Assembly (NCBI GenBank): GCA_032629725.1
Contig: JAFEVB010000012.1
Span: 124,001-188,000 of the forward strand
Direction: 5' to 3'
DNA from: Gremmenia infestans
Lineage: Eukaryota; Ascomycota; Leotiomycetes; Helotiales; Hamatocanthoscyphaceae
Length of the DNA: 64,000 bases
How positions within the stretch are numbered: position 1 is the first letter of the stretch; each line of letters starts with the position of its first letter. The notes beneath the pieces were generated by a model. It saw only the letters and a program-made list of their open reading frames with translations, was not told the DNA's origin and ran no database searches. Positions 12,392 through 23,011 of this stretch are shown one piece after another. A program made the translations under genes and the position numbers.

Positions 12392-15300
12392 ATGGACGAG
12401 AGTGGCCTCGATCACATGTTTTCTTCGGCTTCCTTCTATGAGGTTGCATACTCGTCCAATCAGCATGCCACATCGCTTCCTAACGGGTTTGAGAATATTT
12501 CTTCGGCGATAGAGGACATTCCGACTGCTTGTCAGGTGCTTGAGGGGGCATCTCTAGCAGGGAATTCAAGTTCGACGTTAAACATGATGACTTCCGCTGG
12601 TGAGGCCAATTTCATTCAGCCTCATGTTTCTCTACAAGGCCACAGGTTTAACGAATCATATGGTATCTTCCTATCTCGCTTTTAAGCGCCCCTGTGTTAA
12701 CCACTCGCAGCAAACAAGACTTCAACAGACTACTTTCAGACCTCTGCATCTCATGGCGATAGCTCTCAGAAAAGCGATTTTTATCAAGACCCGAATGATC
12801 CTCCTACAATGGGGGAAGGGCATGCTCTGTATTACCAAATTTCGGGTCTCCACACCCCAGCCTCTTCTCTCGGAGGAGGAGCAGGTGACCAGTGGCAATC
12901 TAGGCCAGTCGCTACTCAATCAATGCTCGATCCATCGCTAGATATGAGCAACTTCCTAGGCCCGTTGAAGTCGTCTACCCTAAAGAAACGAAATCAAACT
13001 CCTCGCAGGACGAAACACCAGAAGCGTGGAACGCCTCGAAGCGGTGTATCTACCGATGCAAATCCCATCAAAACGCACAAGAAGCAGGGTAGTATCGTTC
13101 ATCCTAGCGTTTATCTAGCCTTGCTTGAAGAATCTCTACGAGACCATTCAAAATATTCGCCCTATTTCAGACAAATAAGTCTCCCAACGACAACCTTGCT
13201 GCGCCCAGTGAAACGACTGATTGATGATGAATTTTTGCACGTGTTCGACGTACAACCTGTGAATATGTCTCCAACAGTCAACAACTCTTCGTCTCAAGAC
13301 TCGCTCTCCATACCTGATGTTACGGACTCCGGTTATAGGACTGAAGATACATCATTATCATATACTCCCCGCCAACAGCACCATGATGATGTGGACTGCA
13401 TGTCTTTGGACGCTCAGAGCACGCAGCCAACAACCAGCAAGAGCGAGAACGATACTGTGTACCCATGCAGTGTCATAGAATGCTCAAAATCGTTCAAAGA
13501 TTATTCCAACTGGAAACGACATGAAGAGACTCACTGGCCGCTAATCCGATTTATGTGCTTGGACTGCATCGCAACGCAAGTGGATTTGAATGGGCACTGG
13601 GCATGTGACTTTTGCCAAGTCAGCTTTTCACCCCTTTACACTCCAGGACAGCATTATCTCCAATGCACATCAGCTCAAGAGCAAGCAGTAACATGTGCAC
13701 GAAAATATCACCTCAATAAGCATCTTCGGGATCAACACGGAATGGAAACAACAGCTGCTAACCAACGCTGCACTGAATGGCACTATCTCATCCCAAGTGA
13801 TTGGCCGAGGGTATGTGAGCCTTGTGGAGTAAATTTCGTGACCTGGGAAGAGAGAGCGAAGCATATAGCTGCAAATCATTACAAGAGAGGGGACTATGGT
13901 CCTCAAGGATTTTATCCGAAGCCCAAGTATGACGATAGTGACGATGAAGATGATTCTGATGACAATAATCGTCCTACGCCCAAGAGAGCTGCAGAATATG
14001 GGAACACTTCCGGTACAAAGTCCCAGAGCCAATCCCAGGACGAATCACCTGACATTGGAGCTTCGTATGGCTCATGGTCTCAATATACATACAGCATAAA
14101 TGCAACAGCGGATCCTTCTTCGAGTTCGCGCAAACGTTTCAAACAAGACACTATCCCTAAACCGCAGATTACTCGAAGAACCAGCACAGCGCTAGAAAGA
14201 TATCTCAATGACAATGAGGATACACCCGCTGGTCTTCTGATTGCCCGGACCTTCAACGGTGCTGACGTTCTTGACTGCGATTTTTCCTCACCACAAGCCC
14301 AGCTATACTCGGATGGCGAGGACATCTCGTCTTGTTCGTCTGTCAAGGTCGGTTTCACAAAGACTGAACAGATCGCAACAGGCTCAGATGCCGAGAACTC
14401 GAACAGACTTGGGTTGAAACGACCTAACACAGCCACTCAAGTTGATGGTCAGCTTATTGGATGCCATCTAGATCTGAAATCCGGCAACTTACCGTGGTGG
14501 GTATTAGAAGAGAAGTGTTTCATTGAAACCCTTCTTGTTAACAGACGTTTTGCCCATGCGATGTCTCAATCTACAACCATCTTTTTATCCCAAAATTTCT
14601 TGTATACTCCATTTCTCAAAAGCGATAGGTGGCCCGGATGGAATGATGGGGCTATGTATATTAAGTACATTACATGGCTAATAGGCACTGAAAAGCTCAC
14701 CTCCAAAATTCAGGCAAACAAATATAGTTCGCCAGGCGCACTTATGGTCGCTGCTATGGTGCATGCTGAGTTAGACCACTTTGTACGCCACTTGAAGACG
14801 GGGCCAAACAAGGTTAGTAAAGCCGTTTACTATACTGAGCTAAGCTAATATTATATAAGATTCCACTCAACCTTAAAAACCCACTCGTGGACTGGGTTAG
14901 TTCGATCGACATCGAACTGGAAGACCGCTTTAGAGAATGGTGCGAAATATTCGCTTCATGGCAAGGTCAGTTCCCACCAAAATTACATGGCAGGTCCAAG
15001 TACTCCAAAAGGAAGAGCAACGAAACGGCTGGGCGTTTGTTGCGAGAAATTGGAGAGTCGAACGAATCTGCGAGAAGTGCATATCAATCTCTGCAAGCTT
15101 TTGGGCCGCTCCTTGAGCACGATCTCTTGCCTCTACTACTCAATCAACAGATTAAGTACGCTATGCACAAGCTAAGCCGAGAGAGAATCGTTAAGGCCCT
15201 TAAAGGCATGAAGCGAAACACGAGATCGAAAACAAAAAACATGTGGCTCGACGACGGAGAGGCACACAAAATACCTCCACAAACCTCGGAGCTTGACGTT

Positions 15301-16278
15301 GAAGTCTACGACCAAAGACGCGACAAATTCGGTCGAGCGATATCTGAACATTTCGATTCGGTGACACCACGGTCCCAGAAAAACATTCCAATTGCCGAAC
15401 TTGAGGATACCATGCGCTACCCCTACTCCCTAGCTGTTGATACTTCGAAAGAATTTCGGATTCTAACCCTACACCCAGCGGAAAAGGCAAATGAATCTCG
15501 TTGCTCCTTCAGCGGTCGCCCGCTGGAACTCCATGATCGGGCCAAGAGCTTTAAACGAAAAGCTACAGGGGAAAGTGGAGATCAGACACAAGCATCTGAA
15601 CGGCGCATCAATAGTGATAGGATTTTCTCGAGCCAGGCCCCGTTTCACCACGGAGAAAAGTCAAAATCCGACAACAAAGAATTTCCGAAAATCTCAAAGC
15701 CCGTTGAGCATATTCGAAATTCCTGTGATTGCGTTTTCATTGGACTAGGTCCTAGTAGAGGTTTAGCTTCCAGTCAAATAGCCAAAGCCAGACAAGAGAT
15801 TTCTATTCTAGAAGAAGGCCAAGAATGGTGGCCTAAAGATTACACACCAAATTCCATGAACCACTCCCCCCCTACTACGAATTCCATTTCAGATCCCACA
15901 TTACCTACTTCTGCAATGGATATCGAACCACCCGAACGAATCGAGTCATCTGCAATTTTTTTACCGCTGGCGCAAGAGAGTACCTTGTCTTCCGCAATGT
16001 TATCACCTTGTCGATCCGATGACCCATGGGCTCACCATAGGCCCTATCGCGTTCCAAGGTTTAATCCCAGATTAACTGCTTTTGCGCCTTCTCCTGGACC
16101 AATAGTGGAGCATGACCAAGATGGAGTTCATTCGGGCATTCGAAGCAGAAGATTTTGTCAGGAGATCATGGCTCTCGCTCTAGGAAATCTTATCACGGGA
16201 AAGAACGGCCTGAACTTCAGCAGAGTACAAGGACTTGAGATACAGGCATACCTATCACACGCCGTGTTCATAGAATGA
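12392..16278 (+). CDS. Large C2H2-type zinc-finger protein
   Basis: Three exons (12392-12662, 12711-14812, 14860-16278) encode 1263 residues. Introns are 48 and 47 nt with branch sites GTTAAC and GCTAAT. The first ~340 residues are Ser/Gln-rich and probably disordered, with a basic stretch (KKRNQTPRRTKHQKR). Residues about 343-365 form a C2H2 finger (C-x4-C-x12-H-x4-H, ending NWKRHEETH). Irregular Cys/His pairs follow, then a second finger-like unit CEPCGVNFVTWEERAKHI near residues 455-476. Next come an acidic patch (DDSDDEDDSDDNN) and a long helical C-terminal half without a domain I know. Nuclear DNA binding is inferred. Many Leotiomycetes-type genomes carry such long, poorly conserved C2H2 proteins. 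The stop codon overlaps the next gene's ATG (ATGA). This is unusual for fungi, so the two models may be one gene with an unrecognised exon arrangement. Start choice is moderate: first Met of the open frame, context AAAATGG. Confidence 0.75.
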
Positions 16279-18119
16279 AGAAAGAGGTTCCTGTCCGTAG
16301 TTGCAAGGAGTGCAAGCCAGTAAAATCGTTCACGAGGGTCGAGCATTTAAGGTAGATTCATCAACTCCGGCTGTTAAGACTGTCCGCTTCTAACAACTGA
16401 TGCAAATAGGCGCCATCAATTAAGTCATGGAATGCCTGTTTATCGGTGTACTTTTGAAGAGTGCACGAGACGATTCCAGAGACCGGACTTATTAACTAGA
16501 CACATACATCGACAGTAAGTTATTCAAAGGACTTCTTAGAAAGTGGCTCATACAGTAGCAGTGAGATACAAGGAGAAAAGCTTTACAAACCTGGAGGCAG
16601 CCTCGCTCTAGGAGAAAGCAAACCTCAGCCAGGAACAGCGCGTCTTGTAAACGATGTATCTTTCTCCAAGTTCCCATCGGAAATCAGCCTGGATGCCAAT
16701 ATGTCTGAAGTACTACCCGACCCTGAACATGATCTACACCCATCCCGCACTCGCAAGCGCCTCCCATCAAGCATCCCTCACGCCAAGCGCAGCCGCGTCG
16801 ACAAATGGGATTCAATAATCAAAAGCCAAAGCCAGGAAATCTCACAAGTCCGTCCTTTACAGAACCAATCTTTAACATGCATCTTCGCATTCGCAGGCTG
16901 CAAGTCTGATTTTGCCAACAAGAACGAGTGGAGGCGCCAAGTCTTTGCCCAGCATCTCAAGCTCAGTACCCGGACTTGCGAGCCCCAATTGTGTGGCAAA
17001 ACTAGCTCCGTAGGAGGAGGAAAAGGTGGCAGTCTCAACTGGAAGGAATTGGTCATGCAGCACCTGAAGCGATCGAACACGTATCAAGCGGATCAGGGGC
17101 CGTTTCCCTGCAAGTATTTTGAGTGCAGGCGCGCAAGAAATCCATTTACCTGTAAAGACCATTACCATGATCACCTTCGTCATTTCCACGAGGAAGATAC
17201 AAGTATGTTCAGACCACAGAAGAAGTCAATTATATCTGAGAAGCGATATCTCTCTGAACGTCGGATGAGCCCGCAGTGTTGGAACCTACCTCTAGGACCA
17301 GAAAGAACCCTCAACGAAACTGCCCTCTTTTATCTCTCTTACCTTGACACCGATATGCCGTACCAAATGGGGCAATTTATCGTGATAGAAGACGATAATT
17401 TCGATATGCTTCTAGGACACACGTCTCTTCTTTGGCAGTATGCCTACCCACCAATTTCGAACTCTCGAAACACTACCCTATACAGCAAAGTTACGCAAGA
17501 TAACTTTAACAGTTTGGAAATCATAGCTACATCACTCTCTCAAACCAATTATGATTCAAGACATAGACGAGGACCATGGTCAAAAACAGAAAAATTCTAC
17601 CTAGCTCAACTTGTACTCCAAGGGGCTCTGAACTGGGTCAGAATCGCTCAACTCGTTGGCTCGCGGTCCCCAAAGCAATGCCGCGAGCGTTACCACCAGC
17701 ATCTGAAGTTGTTATTCAAACATGAGCCAATCCGTCATAAAGACAAAGCTGCCACCATGGTCGAGAAATTCGATCGACCGATCAACAACGAATTGACTAC
17801 ACTCTTACAGCGATTCCGCATTGAGAACACTGTGAAGAATACGAATGAAAGCCGTCGTCGACGTCTGCGTCTCAAATCATCGAACACTTCTAACGAAGAA
17901 CAGGATCCCAAAGCTCTTTCTTCTACCACACCTTTTGACAGCTATGCACCATGCTCGTTGGACCAATGCAATGGCTCAGGCCTGAGATTCTTCGGAATAA
18001 CGACACCATCTACATCAATGCCTAAAGATCCACCCCTTCATCATCAGAACACTTCATACCAGCCGAAATCTGGTATCACAGCATCGTCGGATCTGGCACT
18101 CTCTGCAGTAGCTCCGTAG
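16275..18119 (+). CDS. C2H2 zinc-finger plus Myb/SANT protein
   Basis: Three exons (16275-16351, 16410-16514, 16559-18119) encode 580 residues; acceptor 16555 would add one Ser. Introns are 58 and 44 nt. Splicing assembles two adjacent fingers at the N terminus. The first (CKECKPVKSFTRVEHL, then RHQLSH) has two extra residues before its Phe. The second is canonical C-x4-C-x12-H-x3-H (CTFEECTRRFQRPDLLTRH). A cysteine/histidine unit lies near residues 168-193. Residues about 397-444 form a Myb/SANT repeat with the three spaced aromatic positions (W in GPWSK, W in LNWVRIAQ, Y in RERYHQHL). The tail is basic, then disordered. The domain mix suggests a nuclear DNA-binding regulator. The first ATG overlaps the stop of the preceding gene, and the tiny first exon would not be found without splicing. 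A model starting at the Met at 16701 would lose both fingers. Confidence 0.78.
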
Positions 18120-18628
18120 TGAGAAGCGCATCTTCTTGTAAGATGCCCGTGGATTGCAGGCTAAAGTATTTAATCTGGTCCGTGACCTCTTCGCCGTCCA
18201 CGCATTGGCTCTTTGGTGGCTAGTATGGACGGCGGTAGTGTTATACACTTCTGATTGAGTGGTTTGCTTTTTTGATGTAGTTGGTTTTCTTGCGGTCTCC
18301 TTTGAGTCGTGTCAATTGGCGTTGGAACGAGAGGGTTTGATTCGCGACGAAGGATATGGAAGATAGTGTTATGGTTGATTTACTTATGATTTATGATATA
18401 TTTCTGGAAGTTTTACTTGCCTTAAAAAGTTGTTATATACTAGATATGCATTTGGGGGGGTGGGGGGGGAGGGGGGGAAGAAGGCGTGATTGTTATGTAT
18501 GAATCAATTTATTTTCCAACCCTTATTCGCTTGCTATCTACACATACAATTTCGTAAATGAATGAATCCTAACTCCAAGTATGCTGCCAATATCAGTCTC
18601 AATTCATGTGCTCATTTCGTCAACCCAT
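18120..18628. other. Convergent intergenic region
   Basis: This separates the 3' ends of the SANT gene (+) and the membrane-protein gene (-). It contains the G-rich tract annotated separately and otherwise nothing recognisable. Confidence 0.6.
18454..18477 (+). repeat. G-tract with quadruplex potential
   Basis: Three runs of 7, 8 and 7 guanines are separated by a single T and a single A. Runs this long can supply four G-triplets, so a G-quadruplex on the + strand is possible. It lies about 335 bp past the stop of the SANT gene. Confidence 0.7.
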
Positions 18629-19933
18629 TCAGTTTCCATCATCACTCAAACTATCTCTCCTTCCCCGTCTATACCCACCCCCACCAGCCCTCTTCTTCCT
18701 CCTCTCCTCAGTATACTCACTCCCAGCCGTACTACTCAATCCAGGAATTGGATGGTGATACGCCTTAGTTCCCAAATCACTACTAACATTACTGCTAATT
18801 TCACTGCCCTCGGTAAAATTGGCTTGCGCCTTCCTCGCAGCGCGTCTCGCCTCCCTAGCCTCGCGTCTAGCTTGACGTTCCTCTTGTTCAGAAGCAACGG
18901 TACTGTCGTCGCCGATGTTGAAACTGAAGTCTCGACGTTGAGCAGCGCGGCCCTTTTCTTGTAGCTTGGCGGCTTCGGCCTTGATGCGTTCTTCATCTAG
19001 GTTGGGTTTCTTGGAGTTGCGGTTCCAGAAGCTAGCACTGCCGCCAGTTGTGCTAACAACCTTGCGAATGCCTCCCGAGCCGCCGGTATAATTGTCATTG
19101 CGTTCCTTCTTGACTCTTGTAGGTGTGTTCGTAGGCGTGTGCTCGCGGTGAGACAGTAAGTCCGAAGCAACGGTCGAGTTATCATTCGTTGTCGAGTTGT
19201 CGTTTGTAGATCCGTCCCAAGCACTGCCATCAGCTTGCTTGTTCAATCCCCCCACACGCGCAGGTTTCTCATGTCGATAAGCACGCAGCTCATTCTCCAC
19301 TGTCTCGTTATCATCAAGCATAGCCTCCTCAGCCCCAAGGTCCCCGCCGCGGAGTCTCGATTCATGTTTCTTGGCCTTCTTCCGATCCTGTTTAACTTTC
19401 CACTTCAATTCGCTCATCTCGCTCCCCAATGAACTCCCCCCGGCACTTCCAGTCATCTCACTCCCCTCCTCATCGAAATCCTTATACCGCTTCATACCCT
19501 TCTTCTTGCGTCCCCACTTACTCCTCGTCTTCTCACCATGCACAACACTGCCACCCCCCAAGTCCGTACTCTCAGTCGCACCACTCAGTGTCGTTCCATT
19601 CGGGCCTTTACGACGCAAGACTGTGGATTTATAATCGTCCCAGTCGTTTTCATGGAAGTAGAAACCACCATTTTTCGCCCAGAAGAAGAACCAGATTACG
19701 GTACAGACGATGCCGACGCCGATCAGGCCGAAGAGTGCAAAGATGGCTTTGTTGGGGATGCTTTTGAATGGGGTTACGCCAGAAGCGGGGTCAACGGTTG
19801 TGTCGCGGGGGAGGATGGCTTGTGTACGGGCAACGACGATGCCAAGGGAAGATGTTGGTGATGGGGAGGGTGTGCGTTTGAGGAGAGTGGTGAGGTAGGA
19901 TTTGAGGTTGGTGGTGGATGGAAGGGGTGCCAT
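18629..19933 (-). CDS. Single-pass membrane protein with charged cytosolic tail
   Basis: This single-exon gene encodes 434 residues. A Ser/Pro-rich N-terminal 60 residues precede one hydrophobic segment at about 63-85 (AIFALFGLIGVGIVCTVIWF). After it come a basic lysine-rich stretch (RSKWGRKKKGMKRYKDF), two groups of N-rich NDNST repeats, and an arginine/alanine/glutamate-rich probable coiled coil (EEERIKAEAAKLQEKGRAAQ, then EERQARREAREARRAARKA). The end is basic and glycine-rich. No cleavable signal is clear, so the short N terminus may lie in the lumen or outside. I recognise the general architecture as common in filamentous fungi but cannot name a function. An N-terminal single anchor with a long charged tail suggests a tether or scaffold on an internal membrane (inference). 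It is divergent from nothing nearby and convergent with the SANT gene. Confidence 0.75.
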   Translation of the reverse strand: MAPLPSTTNLKSYLTTLLKRTPSPSPTSSLGIVVARTQAILPRDTTVDPASGVTPFKSIPNKAIFALFGLIGVGIVCTVIWFFFWAKNGGFYFHENDWDDYKSTVLRRKGPNGTTLSGATESTDLGGGSVVHGEKTRSKWGRKKKGMKRYKDFDEEGSEMTGSAGGSSLGSEMSELKWKVKQDRKKAKKHESRLRGGDLGAEEAMLDDNETVENELRAYRHEKPARVGGLNKQADGSAWDGSTNDNSTTNDNSTVASDLLSHREHTPTNTPTRVKKERNDNYTGGSGGIRKVVSTTGGSASFWNRNSKKPNLDEERIKAEAAKLQEKGRAAQRRDFSFNIGDDSTVASEQEERQARREAREARRAARKAQANFTEGSEISSNVSSDLGTKAYHHPIPGLSSTAGSEYTEERRKKRAGGGGYRRGRRDSLSDDGN

Positions 19934-21250
19934 TATTTCTAGATGGTGGAGGAAAATGTGGTGTTGATTGTAGGAATGACGTTAAACGTCACGCGGGTAT
20001 GTGTGCCAATCCAGACAGCAACTATTTCGTATATCTGTCGAGTCGTGATGGAGATTGTTCGTATTTTCGTATTTCGTAAAGTCGTGTGGAATGATGGTTG
20101 AACCAGAATCGGAGAAGAAGAAGTAGAAGTTGTTTTGATGTTATTACGGAGGAGGTTGGGCTCCGCTGCGTTTCCTTGTAAATGTTGGAATTGGGGGAGG
20201 CTGGAAGCGATGTGCAAGTTGACATTGTTTACTTTTAGCGCAGGGGCTCGATCCACCGTTGCCATCGCAACCTCCACCTTGTCTCGTGAATATATTTCAC
20301 GTGACTAGAGACCCTTTACATCAACAACTCATGAGTTGTGCTCATTATCATTCAAAAGCCAACTCTGCTATTTCTAGCTGAATTACTCATATCCTGTGAG
20401 GTAATGCGCCCTATATTACCCCTTTGAATGCTTTTGGTCGTTAGTACTCTGCTACTATTACAAGCGCCTAAATAAGTAATGAACACATATTTTTAGTCAA
20501 CGGTATGGTATATTATCGGTCGAATGAGAGTATCATCTAGTCTATGGTAAGCTTCGACAATGGTTTTCTTCAATGATCCGCACTTCGTTTATATGCACGT
20601 GATCTGGTGGTACTGATTTCAACCTTGGAATTGACTGACTTGAAACTGTTGAAGCAAATGGCAATTTTATTCCCTATCTAGAACAGATCCTATTGGTCGT
20701 GCTCCTATGCATGCATTTTCATCCAGCTCCTCCTCCCACATAGTTCTCCACGCGATCCTATTCATAAGGAGACCACAGTCCATAGCATACATCCCGCACT
20801 ATCTCGATGTTCAGGTCTATCCGCCACCTGCGTCGTCCATGCAAAGATAACATAAACTGCAAAGAATAGCAGATAGAAGTACAAGTGCCATTGCTAGCAA
20901 TTGTGCATGATCTTATTCCATCAACCCCTATCCCAAGAATCCAAACCCAATTTGCCCAGAAGAAATATCTCGTGTAATAATGGTATCCTTCATAAATCAT
21001 ACATGTCATACAATCATAGTAATATCGAAACAATCGCCACATAAATAGATAAGAAGCCTCGAGTGCTTTGGGGGGGGTATAATGAACTTTTTCCTCTTTT
21101 GAACTTTTGAAAAAGGGAGAAAGCCGACGGACCGCCCAGTGTAAGGCACCGAGAAACAAGAATGAAAAAAGAAAAGGGTGATCCTGCACCAAGATCATGT
21201 CGCTAAATCCAGAATACGCGCATATCGCTTTAAATGAAATATAAAATCCA
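19934..21250. other. Gene-free stretch
   Basis: No gene is supported. The short minus frames 19939-20277 and 20758-21198 have no domain and low-complexity or aromatic-rich translations typical of chance. The right part is the 3' region of the next minus-strand gene. Confidence 0.5.
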
Positions 21251-23011
21251 TCAAAACCATTCGTCTCCGTAGTATTGTTGTGGCTTCGAACGGGAGTGCG
21301 AGCTTCCTGATATCATCCTCGACGGTCCAGATGGACGTTCATCCCGGCTCCGATGGTCATCGATACGCCGGTCATCGTTACGCCGGTCATCGTTACGTCG
21401 GTCATCGATACGTCGGTCATCGATACGTCGGTCATCGATACGTCGTGGACCGCCGTACTCCGAGTTCGATCGTTCACTACCATTGCGGAGGGCCTTTTGT
21501 TGCTGCTGTTGTTTGATCTCAATCTCTCCTCCATCGGGGCAATCAATCTGTGCCCCGCCGACCATCACTCGAGCCGTGCCCGTGACTTTGATAGTCACGT
21601 TCTCGCCCTCTCCACTACCGCTTCTCGTAGTCCGAGTAGTAGCCGACTTTCTCCAGTCACTTTCATCTCGGCTAGCACTGCTCTTGGTACTCCTGCTGCT
21701 GCCTGCTTGTCTTCGCTGCTGCCTCTTCAAAACTTCTGCCGTCAAGGGTATGGTCTCGCCAACATCTTGCTCAACATCTTGCTGGTATGTGGAAGCCTGG
21801 CGTATCTTAGTTTCGTAATCACTTGAGCCTGTCGATGGAGTCGCACTTTGGCCGTAATAGCTCTGCCGACGTCGGCTAGCATTTGCCGTTTCGACCTGAA
21901 CCCCTCCGGGGGTATCGTGGTAGGAAACCGAGTTTCTATGCGAGCTCCGATTGCGAGATCGTGTATCATCACGTATAAGTGTCCTACCTTCGAAAGGTTC
22001 TGGAAGAGGAGCGTATTCTGTGACAGGTCGTCGAAGGCTTGGTCGAGGTGGAGGTGGCATTGCTTGATAATCCGCCGCGTGCTTGCTGAGTCTCTGTCCG
22101 ACCCCGGATGGGACACGTATGCTTTCCCTTCTCTGGACCACAGCGTCGGAGACCGACGTATAGCCATCATCGTGGTAGCCTGCGCTGTAAGCATCATCGG
22201 CATCCGATTGATGAAAATCACGACTGCCGTAACTGGAAGTCCTACCAGAAGGGGTGTCGAATCTTGATGCCAGAGGTCGAGCAGACATTGGCCGCTCGGG
22301 GGCCGACATGGCTTGAGATCCAAAGTAGTCTGAGCTCTGAGGAGCAGGTGTGGCGGCATATCGCATGTATCCAAGAGGATCAGGAGGAGGGTATGACGGC
22401 GTGATTATTGACTGAGCTGGTGGCTGATAATTGGCCCAGGCAGATGATGAGAGTGGAGGTCCATATGCTCCGGTCGATGTATGTGTTGCATTGTAACTAA
22501 TAGGTCTTGGTGGATATGTCTGTGTTGACACCGGTCGTGGTCGCATGGGAATTGGCTGGGTCATATTAGGTTGCGACAAGATAGTAGGGACGTGTCTTGT
22601 CGCAGACGATGGGGTTGGCACGCCGAAATATGTCGGGTCTTCTTTCGTGAGATATGATGGGATATGTAATTTAGGAACGTTGTAGTTCTTGTGTGCCGTA
22701 GAAGGCCGTTCCTTCTGCGGCGAGTGAGTGTTACTCATGGAAGACTTCCGACGCTCCTTCTTCTCTGTCGTGATCACTTCCTCTCTCCGCGAACCCGATC
22801 TAGCCAATGCGCGTTCTGGGGCAGCATCGAAGTCGATATTGGCAGAGCGCCTATTTTTTGGCTTGTCGGATCGTCCGCTCTCGCGCTGCGAAACCTTGGG
22901 TCTTTCTTTTGTGTTCGTTTTGGCGCTTCGCCTACTGCCTGCAACCCGTTTCCCATCCTCGTCCACGTCGACCACGTAGGCCGGCCGAGGAGGAAGCTTG
23001 TCTGACCCCAT
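21251..23011 (-). CDS. Disordered Ser/Pro/Arg-rich protein with RRIDD repeats
   Basis: This single-exon gene encodes 586 residues, nearly all low-complexity. Its N terminus is the more distinctive LPPRPAYVVDVDEDGKRVAG. Proline/tyrosine-rich segments follow (YPPRPISYN, PSYPPPDPLGYMRY). Near residues 470-500 is a short ordered-looking piece, NVTIKVTGTARVMVGGAQID, which may be a small beta domain. After it come KQQQQQ and six tandem RRIDD/RRNDD units encoded by a 15-nt minisatellite. The protein ends in YYGDEWF. No enzyme or known binding domain is visible. The length of clean frame and codon structure support a real gene. Function unknown; such proteins are often cytoskeletal or signalling scaffolds, but that is only a general expectation. 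Confidence 0.75.
   Translation of the reverse strand: MGSDKLPPRPAYVVDVDEDGKRVAGSRRSAKTNTKERPKVSQRESGRSDKPKNRRSANIDFDAAPERALARSGSRREEVITTEKKERRKSSMSNTHSPQKERPSTAHKNYNVPKLHIPSYLTKEDPTYFGVPTPSSATRHVPTILSQPNMTQPIPMRPRPVSTQTYPPRPISYNATHTSTGAYGPPLSSSAWANYQPPAQSIITPSYPPPDPLGYMRYAATPAPQSSDYFGSQAMSAPERPMSARPLASRFDTPSGRTSSYGSRDFHQSDADDAYSAGYHDDGYTSVSDAVVQRRESIRVPSGVGQRLSKHAADYQAMPPPPRPSLRRPVTEYAPLPEPFEGRTLIRDDTRSRNRSSHRNSVSYHDTPGGVQVETANASRRRQSYYGQSATPSTGSSDYETKIRQASTYQQDVEQDVGETIPLTAEVLKRQQRRQAGSSRSTKSSASRDESDWRKSATTRTTRSGSGEGENVTIKVTGTARVMVGGAQIDCPDGGEIEIKQQQQQKALRNGSERSNSEYGGPRRIDDRRIDDRRIDDRRNDDRRNDDRRIDDHRSRDERPSGPSRMISGSSHSRSKPQQYYGDEWF
21356..21445 (-). repeat. Coding minisatellite, 15 nt x 6
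   Basis: Six back-to-back 15-nt units (first unit GTCATCGATACGCCG on the + strand) lie inside the disordered-protein gene. On the minus strand each encodes Arg-Arg-Ile/Asn-Asp-Asp. Units differ by one or two bases (A/T at the Ile/Asn codon, C/T at one Arg codon). Copy number could change without breaking the frame. Confidence 0.92.
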
